A stretch of 9,804 bases of DNA from Pseudomonadota bacterium (GTDB lineage Bacteria > Pseudomonadota > Gammaproteobacteria > Burkholderiales > Burkholderiaceae_C), in assembly GCA_023390985.1 (NCBI GenBank), contig JAEWBU010000111.1, positions 1-9,804 of the forward strand, written 5' to 3'. Shown piece by piece: positions 1 to 4,740 of this stretch (positions within the stretch are counted from its first letter, which is position 1; each line of letters opens with the position of its first letter). The position numbers and the translations under genes were made by a program. Under the pieces are notes generated by a model, which saw nothing but the letters and a program-made list of their open reading frames with translations, made no database searches and had not been told where the DNA came from.

Positions 1-307
1 GCACACCGAGCACCGCGCGTGCGAGGAAGAGGAGGGCGCCGGCCGGCGCGCGGTCGACCAGCAGGGCGCCGCCGACCGCCGCCAGCACGATCCAGGGCTG
101 CCAGTCCATCGCGCTTTGCGGCGACAACGACCAGGCGCCTTGCACGGTGGCGGCATAGGAAGCGAGAAAGCCCGCCGCGACGGCGATCGCGGTGGCCGCG
201 GCGCGGCCCAGCGGCCGCTGCAGCGCGAGCGCCGCCACGGCGGCGGCGGCGAAGGGAGCCAGCACGCTCTGCAGGAGCAGCGGGATCAGGAACGAGGTGT
301 CAGGCAT
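1..307 (-). CDS. Unrecognised integral membrane protein, N-terminal part (cut by window edge)
   Basis: The frame starts at ATG (307-305) and is open to base 1, giving about 102 residues of a longer protein. A GGAG ribosome binding site lies 7 nt before the ATG. The product begins MPDTSFLIPLLLQ and is very hydrophobic, with about three candidate membrane helices (roughly residues 5-28, 34-52 and 70-98) and short Arg/Asp-containing turns. I do not recognise the family. It starts 22 nt after the yceI stop on the same strand, so it is probably co-transcribed with yceI. YceI genes often neighbour cytochrome b561 genes, but the visible part shows no histidines in its helices, so b561 is not supported. 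Confidence 0.7.
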   Translation of the reverse strand, partial: MPDTSFLIPLLLQSVLAPFAAAAVAALALQRPLGRAAATAIAVAAGFLASYAATVQGAWSLSPQSAMDWQPWIVLAAVGGALLVDRAPAGALLFLARAVLGV

Positions 308-329
308 GCCGGTGCTCCGCTTCGCGCGA

Positions 330-923
330 TTACTGCTTGACCGCTTCGATGTTGATGCGCAGGTCGACGTCGTCCGTGGCGGCGTTGGGCGCGCCGAAGT
401 TCACGCCGAAGTCGGTGCGCTTGATCGTGCCGGTGGCGACGTAGCCCACGCGCTGCTCGCCCTTCATGCCCTTGCCGGTGCCGACGTGGCGCAGCTTGAA
501 GGTGACGGGCTTGGTCACGCCGCGCAGCGTCAGGTTGCCGGCCAGCGTGCCTTCGCCGGCGGGATTGAGCGTCAGGCCGGTCGAGGTGAAGGTCATCGTC
601 GGGTACTGCACGGCGCTGAAGAAGTCCGGGCTCTTGAGGTGCTTGTCCAGGCCGTCGTGGTTGCTGTCGACGCTGTCGGTCTTCACTTCGACCTTCACGC
701 GGCTCTTCTCGGGCGAGTCGACGACCAGCTCGCCGGACATGTCGCGGAAGCGCCCCATGAAGCGGCTCACGCCGCCCAGGTGGCCGACCTCGAAGAAGGC
801 GCCGGAGTGGACGGCGTCGATCTTGTAGGTGCCGGCCGGAACGGGGGCGGGCGCGGTGTTCGCGAAGGCGGCGGTGGCCAGGCACAGGCTGGCCGCGGCG
901 AAGGGAACGGCGAAGGCTTTCAT
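330..923 (-). CDS. yceI: YceI family periplasmic protein (polyisoprenoid-binding lipocalin-like fold)
   Basis: The product has 197 residues, the usual family length. Residues 1-21 form a Sec signal peptide (MKAFAVPF..., cleavage near AAFA-N). The mature part shows the YceI pattern: YKIDAVHS (33-40), FEVGHLGGVSRFMGRF (44-59), a conserved LKSPDFF block (96-102) followed by YPTMTF, a GVTKPV strand (135-140) and RTDFGVNFGAP (169-179). Characterised family members bind long isoprenoid chains or ubiquinone-type lipids in a beta-barrel; that is family knowledge. I chose the ATG at 923 because an upstream ATG at 1001 would put 26 non-signal residues ahead of the signal peptide. No strong Shine-Dalgarno is visible. 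It has its own promoter region with a palindrome (982-1003) and is followed 22 nt later by the membrane-protein gene. Confidence 0.92.
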   Translation of the reverse strand: MKAFAVPFAAASLCLATAAFANTAPAPVPAGTYKIDAVHSGAFFEVGHLGGVSRFMGRFRDMSGELVVDSPEKSRVKVEVKTDSVDSNHDGLDKHLKSPDFFSAVQYPTMTFTSTGLTLNPAGEGTLAGNLTLRGVTKPVTFKLRHVGTGKGMKGEQRVGYVATGTIKRTDFGVNFGAPNAATDDVDLRINIEAVKQ

Positions 924-950
924 GGAATCGTCCGGAAGTTGGAATGGAAG

Positions 951-981
951 AGCCGCGATGCTAGGAAGGCGCATCGCGGCT
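951..981. repeat. Perfect 11-bp inverted repeat upstream of yceI
   Basis: The arms AGCCGCGATGC (951-961) and GCATCGCGGCT (971-981) are exact reverse complements around a 9-nt loop. The repeat abuts the operator-like palindrome at 982. The proposed yceI -10 box (958-963) overlaps the promoter-distal arm. In RNA read leftward from the DUF4148 gene it would form a strong GC-rich hairpin, but no U-run follows, so it is not a standard intrinsic terminator. It could be a second operator or a processing/read-through hairpin. Confidence 0.6.
958..963 (-). promoter_or_regulatory. Candidate -10 box of the yceI promoter
   Basis: On the minus strand this reads TAGCAT (4 of 6 matches to TATAAT). If +1 is at 951, the palindrome centre (between 992 and 993) falls at -41.5, the class II CRP/FNR activator position. 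No good -35 box is present, which is expected for an activator-dependent promoter. The assignment rests on the matching geometry at the DUF4148 promoter. Confidence 0.4.
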
Positions 982-1003
982 GCATGTGCGTTTACGCACA
1001 TGC
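982..1003. promoter_or_regulatory. CRP/FNR-type operator palindrome of the yceI promoter
   Basis: Perfect 9-bp arms, GCATGTGCG (982-990) and CGCACATGC (995-1003), flank TTTA. Written in CRP layout this is TGTGC-N6-GCACA, the CRP spacing with only the fifth base of each half-site changed. It has the same core as the palindrome at 1435-1450. It lies between the DUF4148 stop (1017) and the yceI start (923). The proposed target protein is the Crp/Fnr regulator at 1463-2146; that link is inference. Confidence 0.65.
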
Positions 1004-1016
1004 TTTCGGAAGTCGC

Positions 1017-1376
1017 TCAGTAGGCGGCGGAAGGCCGGCCCGCGACAGTGGACGAGCGGACGTCGTCGCGCTGGCCGCCGGCCAGGAACGCCGAGCCGCT
1101 GTCCTCGCCGGTGATCGCGGCGACGGCGTCGCGCGAGCGGACGTATTCGGCCGTCACTTCGGCGCGGCTGCGGCTGCTCTGGAAGCCGGCGAGCTGGTCG
1201 TAGCCTTGCGACCAGGGGTTGACGCCCGCAGCCTTGAACCGCGCCAGTTCCTGCTGCACCTGGGCGCGGGTGGCGGTGGAAACGAAGGGCGTGGTCTCGA
1301 CCGTGATGTCGTCGGCGAAGGCCTGGCCGGCGGCGGCGAGGGTGGCGAGGGCGATGGCGATGGCGTAGCGGTTCAT
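1017..1376 (-). CDS. DUF4148 domain-containing secreted small protein
   Basis: The product has 119 residues. Residues 1-21 are a signal peptide (MNRYAIAIALATLAAAGQAFA), so it is probably periplasmic. The mature part has the DUF4148 pattern: TRAQVQQELARFKAAGVNP (36-54), then a segment with SRAEVTAEYVRSR (70-82). DUF4148 proteins are small, numerous and largely confined to Burkholderiales; no molecular function is established. The ATG has a clear GGAGA site 5 nt upstream. It lies 86 nt after the crp stop on the same strand, with its own operator-like palindrome in the gap. It may be transcribed both from its own promoter and by read-through from crp. Confidence 0.88.
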   Translation of the reverse strand: MNRYAIAIALATLAAAGQAFADDITVETTPFVSTATRAQVQQELARFKAAGVNPWSQGYDQLAGFQSSRSRAEVTAEYVRSRDAVAAITGEDSGSAFLAGGQRDDVRSSTVAGRPSAAY

Positions 1377-1378
1377 GT

Positions 1379-1420
1379 CGATCTCCAGTGGGGTGGGTGT
1401 GGAATGGATTCTGGAGATCG
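1379..1420. repeat. Perfect 10-bp inverted repeat that can pair with the DUF4148 ribosome binding site
   Basis: CGATCTCCAG (1379-1388) and CTGGAGATCG (1411-1420) are exact reverse complements separated by 22 nt. On the minus-strand transcript the second arm contains the GGAGA Shine-Dalgarno just before the DUF4148 ATG. An RNA entering from the crp gene would carry both arms and could hide the ribosome site. An RNA started at the proposed +1 (1401) would carry only the Shine-Dalgarno arm. The pairing is seen in sequence; the regulatory role is inference. Confidence 0.5.
1408..1413 (-). promoter_or_regulatory. Candidate -10 box of the DUF4148 promoter
   Basis: On the minus strand this reads CAGAAT (4 of 6 matches to TATAAT). 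With +1 at 1401 the upstream palindrome is centred at -41.5. The palindrome-to--10 distance equals that at the yceI promoter exactly. Confidence 0.4.
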
Positions 1421-1434
1421 CCCCTCTTTCACGA

Positions 1435-1450
1435 AGTGCGCAAACGCACT
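1435..1450. promoter_or_regulatory. CRP/FNR-type operator palindrome of the DUF4148 promoter
   Basis: Perfect 6-bp arms, AGTGCG (1435-1440) and CGCACT (1445-1450), flank CAAA. On the other strand the centre is TTTG, close to the TTTA of the yceI site, giving a joint motif of GTGCG-TTT(A/G)-CGCAC. In CRP layout it is AGTGC-N6-GCACT. It lies between the crp stop codon (1463-1465) and the DUF4148 start. Confidence 0.6.
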
Positions 1451-1462
1451 CGAAATCGCAGG

Positions 1463-2146
1463 TCAGGACCCGGGCTCGGGACCGGCCATCCGCTCGAGCT
1501 TCGCCGCGTCCTTCACGACGAGCGCGTTGCCGTCCTTGGCCAGCACGCCCGCCTTCACCAGCGCGGAGACCTCGCGCGTGATCTGCTCGCGGTAGGTGCT
1601 CACGAGGCTCGCGAGTTCGGCGTGCTTGGGCGCGGGATCGATGCGACCTCCGTGCGCCAGCCGCATCAGTTCGCGGCAGATGCGCTGCTGCACGGTGAGC
1701 GTGCTCAGGTCCAGCACGCGGTCGGTGAGGCGCCGCACCAGGTCGGTCAAGCGAAGCAGCACGCGCTCGTTGACGATCCACTCCTCGCGCAGCAGGGCCC
1801 TGAAGTCCGCCGGCGACAGCGAAGCGATCAGCGCCGAGCTCATCGCGACCACGTCCACCGAGCGCGGGCGGCCATCGAGCGCGGACAGCTCGCCATACGA
1901 AGTGCCCGCCGGCAGGTCGCGGAAACTGGTCTCGCGGCCGGCCGCCGAGTAGCTGGTCACGCGCACGGTGCCGGCCACGATCATGTGCAGGTCGCGGTCG
2001 GCCGCTTCGCGCGAGACGAGGCGTTGCCCCGCCTCATAATGCCGCCAGGCGCACCGCCTGCTGATCTCGTCCAGCCGCTGCGCGGGCAGGCCCTGCAGCA
2101 GATCGATGCTGCGCAACCCGAGACTGGATGGCTCAATCCCCGACAT
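1463..2146 (-). CDS. Crp/Fnr family transcriptional regulator with intact cAMP-pocket residues
   Basis: The product has 227 residues, the usual length. An N-terminal cyclic-nucleotide-binding barrel (about 15-130) contains the phosphate-binding cassette GELSALDGRPRS (85-96), with E86, R95 and S96 matching E. coli CRP E72, R82 and S83. A dimerisation helix (about 125-160) follows. The helix-turn-helix is at about 174-202; its recognition helix reads YREQITR, so R186, E187 and R191 match CRP R180, E181 and R185. No N-terminal cysteine cluster for an FNR iron-sulfur centre is present (only C32 and C157). cAMP is therefore the likely ligand, supported by the divergent nucleotide cyclase. A GAGGA site 8 nt before the ATG supports this start, which places the first 19 bp of the gene inside the cyclase gene. 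Its likely targets are the palindromes at 982 and 1435. Confidence 0.9.
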   Translation of the reverse strand: MSGIEPSSLGLRSIDLLQGLPAQRLDEISRRCAWRHYEAGQRLVSREAADRDLHMIVAGTVRVTSYSAAGRETSFRDLPAGTSYGELSALDGRPRSVDVVAMSSALIASLSPADFRALLREEWIVNERVLLRLTDLVRRLTDRVLDLSTLTVQQRICRELMRLAHGGRIDPAPKHAELASLVSTYREQITREVSALVKAGVLAKDGNALVVKDAAKLERMAGPEPGS

Positions 2147-3774
2147 CGTTGCAATCCTCGCTGGTGACCCGGCGCGTTCGGCTCGCGACCGGACTGGTTC
2201 TTTTCCTGTTCGTCGCCACCCACCTGCTCAACCATGCGCTCGGGCTGGTGTCGCTGCAGGCCGCGGAGCGGGCCCGCCTGGTGTTCCTGGCCTTCTGGCG
2301 CAACGCGCCGGCCACCGTCGCCTTCTACGGCGCCCTGGTCATCCACGTCGGCCTGGCGCTGCAGGCGCTGCATGAGCGCCACACCCTGCGCATGCCGGTG
2401 CTGGAAGCGGTGCGGATCGTCGTCGGCCTCTGCATCCCCGTGCTGCTGGCGACGCACTTCGCCGCCAGCCGGCTGGCGCACGAACTATACGGGGTGGACG
2501 ATCAGTACGCGCGCGTCGTGCCGGCGATGTGGGACAGCGGCGGCGCGCCGCGGCAGCTCGCGCTGCTGGTGCTCGCCTGGCTGCACGGCTGCCTGGGCAT
2601 CCACTTCGTGCTGCGCTATCGCGCGCGCTACCGCCAGTGGTTCTACCTGGGGTTCGCCGCGATGGTGCTGCTGCCGCTGCTGGCGGCGCTCGGCTTCGTC
2701 AACATGGCGCGCGAGGTCGAGGCGCTGGAGGCCGCCGGCGCGCTGGTGCCCTTGCCCGCCAGCAACGCCGACGGCGACCACCTGAAGTTCCTGTCGAACT
2801 GGATCCTGCTCTCCTTCCTGGGCCTGGTCTCGATCACCTTGCTGCTGCGCGCGGGAAGGTTCCAGCGCGAGCGGCGCCTCGGCCGCCTCGTGCGCCTGTC
2901 GTATCCGGACCGCAAGGTCGAGGTGCCGCTCGGCTGGTCGGTGCTGGAGGCGAGCCGCGCCCACGGCATCCCGCACCTGTCGCTGTGCGGCGGCCGGGCG
3001 CGCTGTTCGACCTGCCGCGTCCGCGTGGCGGGCGATGCGGCCGGCATCCCGCCGCCGCAGGAAGCCGAGCTGCGCACCCAGCGCCGCATCCGCGCCGCGC
3101 CCGACGTTCGGCTCGCATGCCAGCTGCGGCCGGCGGCGGACCTCGAGGTCACGCCGCTGCTTCGCGCGCGCACGGCCGAGGTCGCCGCTTCGGGCTCGGA
3201 GCGCGAGGTCGTCGTGCTCTTCGTGGACCTGCGCCGATGGACCACGTTGTCCGAGCGCCACCTGCCGCACGACCTGGCCTACGTGCTCGACCAGTTCTTC
3301 GAAGTGGTCGGCGATGCGGTCCGCGCGAGCGGCGGCGTGCCCAACCAGTTCATCGGCGACAGCGTGATGGCGCTGTTCGGGCTCGAAAGCGACGTGCCCA
3401 CGGCCTGCCGGCAGGCGATGGTCGCGGCCCGGGCCATCGAGGCGGGCATGCAGCGCCAGCAGGACCGCATGCAGCACGAGTTCGGCACCTCGCTGGAGTT
3501 CGGCATCGGGCTGCACGTGGGGCCGGCCGCGGTGGGCGAGGTCGGCTGGCGCGAGACGCGCACCTTCAGCGCGGTGGGCGATACGGTGAACACGGCCGCG
3601 CGGCTGCAGGAGCTGTGCAAGGCCTACGAAGTCCGCCTGGTCGCGTCCGAGGACGTGGTGCGGGGCGCTGGTCTGCAGCTGGATCGCTCGCTGCGGCGCG
3701 AGGTCGATGTGCGCGGGCGGGCGGAGCCGCTGGGCGTCTATGCGATCGCGTCGCCGCTGGCGTGCGGCCGCTAG
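2128..3774 (+). CDS. Membrane redox-type class III adenylate cyclase: diheme-b-like 6TM anchor, [2Fe-2S] domain, cyclase domain (CyaC-like)
   Basis: The product has 548 residues. Six membrane helices span about 17-40, 62-82, 91-112, 141-162, 171-192 and 222-241. Histidines lie in or beside helices 1-4 (H32, H36; H73; H110; H153, H159), as in diheme-b succinate:quinone oxidoreductase anchors. A plant/adrenodoxin-like ferredoxin domain (about 252-345) has C287, C293, C296 and C331 (CX5CX2CX34C). The catalytic domain (about 358-545) has metal-binding D367 and D411, adenine-side S481 and transition-state N488 and R492. The usual substrate lysine position, four residues before D411, is Q407. As I recall it, Sinorhizobium meliloti CyaC is a characterised relative with diheme b and an iron-sulfur cluster whose cyclase activity responds to quinone redox state. 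cAMP is the likely product. The ATG has only a weak GAG upstream; GTG at 2164 (residue 13) is an alternative that would avoid overlapping crp. Confidence 0.9.
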   Translation: MAQSPTSLQSSLVTRRVRLATGLVLFLFVATHLLNHALGLVSLQAAERARLVFLAFWRNAPATVAFYGALVIHVGLALQALHERHTLRMPVLEAVRIVVGLCIPVLLATHFAASRLAHELYGVDDQYARVVPAMWDSGGAPRQLALLVLAWLHGCLGIHFVLRYRARYRQWFYLGFAAMVLLPLLAALGFVNMAREVEALEAAGALVPLPASNADGDHLKFLSNWILLSFLGLVSITLLLRAGRFQRERRLGRLVRLSYPDRKVEVPLGWSVLEASRAHGIPHLSLCGGRARCSTCRVRVAGDAAGIPPPQEAELRTQRRIRAAPDVRLACQLRPAADLEVTPLLRARTAEVAASGSEREVVVLFVDLRRWTTLSERHLPHDLAYVLDQFFEVVGDAVRASGGVPNQFIGDSVMALFGLESDVPTACRQAMVAARAIEAGMQRQQDRMQHEFGTSLEFGIGLHVGPAAVGEVGWRETRTFSAVGDTVNTAARLQELCKAYEVRLVASEDVVRGAGLQLDRSLRREVDVRGRAEPLGVYAIASPLACGR

Positions 3775-3782
3775 CCGGCCGC
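3764..3782. terminator. GC hairpin over the convergent stop codons (possible weak terminator)
   Basis: GCGGCCG (3764-3770) and CGGCCGC (3776-3782) form a perfect 7-bp stem with a CTAGC loop. The loop holds both stop codons, which share the palindrome CTAG: the cyclase stop is 3772-3774 and the LysR stop is 3773-3771 on the other strand. On the plus strand it is followed by gattccttt, only a weak T-run; on the minus strand no T-run follows. It could partly insulate the two convergent genes. Confidence 0.3.
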
Positions 3783-4652
3783 GATTCCTTTCAGCAGGGC
3801 CACGAACCGCTCGGCAGGCACGCTGGGCTTGTTCCCGCGACGTTCGATGATGCCCAGCCGCCGCACGGCCATCGGGCCTTCGATCTCCAGGCACGACAGC
3901 CCGTCCATGTTCATGACGGATCGCACGCTGGACGGCAGGATGCAGACCCCGAGACCGTGCCGCACCATGGCGACCGCGGTGGCCAGGTGTTCCACCTGGA
4001 AGGCCGCGGGCCGGGTGATCCCGCTGGACCGCAACGCGTTCTCGGTCGGTCCCGCGCTCAGCAGGATCAGGTCCACCTTGTCGGCCAGCTTCAGTGTCGG
4101 CCGCATGCCGGCGATGGGGTGGTCGGCGGGTGCGACGAACATCATCCGGTCGCTGAACAGCTCCTCGAAGTCGAGTTCCTCGTCGGGCTGCCACAAGCTG
4201 CCGACGCCGACTTCGGCCTGGCCCTGGCGCACCGCGGCCAGCACCTGGTCGTTGCGGCTCTCGGTGAGCTGGATGCGCACGCCGGGATGGGCACGGCGGA
4301 ACTCGCCGACCGCGCGTGTCACGACGCCGGCCGCCAGTGACGGCAGGGCCGCCACGCTCAACCGCCCCCGGCTTCCGCGGCCGACTTCCTTGACGTAGCG
4401 GTAGGAGTCCTCGAGCTGCCGGAGCGCCCCCTTCATGTCCTCGTGGAACACGCGCCCGGCCTCGGTGAGGGCGCAATGCCGCGTGGTGCGTTCCAGCAGC
4501 GTCACGCCGACGTCGGCCTCCAGTTCCTTGATCAGCGCCGACAGCGAGGGCTGGGTGAGCGCCATGCGGTCGGCCGCGGCGCGGAACGAGCCGCTCTCGG
4601 CCACCAGGGCGAAAGCCTTCAGCTGGCGGTACTTGATGTGGGTGGAGTTGAT
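3771..4652 (-). CDS. LysR family transcriptional regulator, apparent ATC start
   Basis: From ATC at 4652 the product has 293 residues, the usual LysR length. The winged HTH covers about 5-64 (YRQLKAFALVAESGSF, then TQPSLSALIKELE). The effector-binding domain covers about 95-290, with the typical HGLGVCILP turn (232-240). Upstream of the first helix the only codons before an in-frame TGA (4667-4665) are AAG GCT CAG ACT, and no ATG, GTG or TTG occurs until GTG at 4604, which would delete helix 1. The ATC sits 8 nt after a GAAAGG ribosome site and encodes the residue where family members carry Met (M-N-S-T-H-I-K-Y). An automatic call would probably start at 4604. The gene is divergent from the Bug/SDR pair, which it likely controls. 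Confidence 0.88.
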   Translation of the reverse strand: MNSTHIKYRQLKAFALVAESGSFRAAADRMALTQPSLSALIKELEADVGVTLLERTTRHCALTEAGRVFHEDMKGALRQLEDSYRYVKEVGRGSRGRLSVAALPSLAAGVVTRAVGEFRRAHPGVRIQLTESRNDQVLAAVRQGQAEVGVGSLWQPDEELDFEELFSDRMMFVAPADHPIAGMRPTLKLADKVDLILLSAGPTENALRSSGITRPAAFQVEHLATAVAMVRHGLGVCILPSSVRSVMNMDGLSCLEIEGPMAVRRLGIIERRGNKPSVPAERFVALLKGIAAG

Positions 4653-4664
4653 AGTCTGAGCCTT

Positions 4665-4690
4665 TCAATCGAAGGAAATATTCGAATTGA
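4665..4690. promoter_or_regulatory. Candidate LysR operator between lysR and the Bug gene
   Basis: An imperfect inverted repeat pairs TCAATCGAA (4665-4673) with TTCGAATTGA (4681-4690), the right arm having one extra T; it contains the perfect palindrome ATTCGAAT (4680-4687). It lies in the AT-rich gap upstream of both divergent genes, where LysR proteins usually bind. TTGACC (4687-4692) could be a -35 box for the Bug gene, but no well-placed -10 follows; CAATAC at 4713-4718 is 20 nt away. AATAAT on the minus strand (4700-4695) is a possible lysR -10. Confidence 0.4.
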
Positions 4691-4740
4691 CCAAATTATT
4701 CCGCAGCCCGTCCAATACGGCCTTTCATCGCTTCCCGACC

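Noticed and set aside
982..1003. Palindrome as an intrinsic terminator of the DUF4148 gene
   Set aside because: No U-run follows on either strand, and the same core recurs upstream of the DUF4148 gene at a promoter-like distance, so an operator is the better reading.
2485..4668. Long open frame on the minus strand (727 codons)
   Set aside because: It lies antisense to the cyclase and in another frame of the LysR gene. Its product is Arg/Gly/Ala/His-rich with no domain pattern, as expected for a shadow frame in GC-rich DNA.
4687..4740. TTG start for the Bug protein, adding 18 residues
   Set aside because: The extension would precede a normal signal peptide that begins at ATG 4741, and the TTG overlaps the candidate operator. 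It is not excluded, because GAAGGA lies upstream of it.
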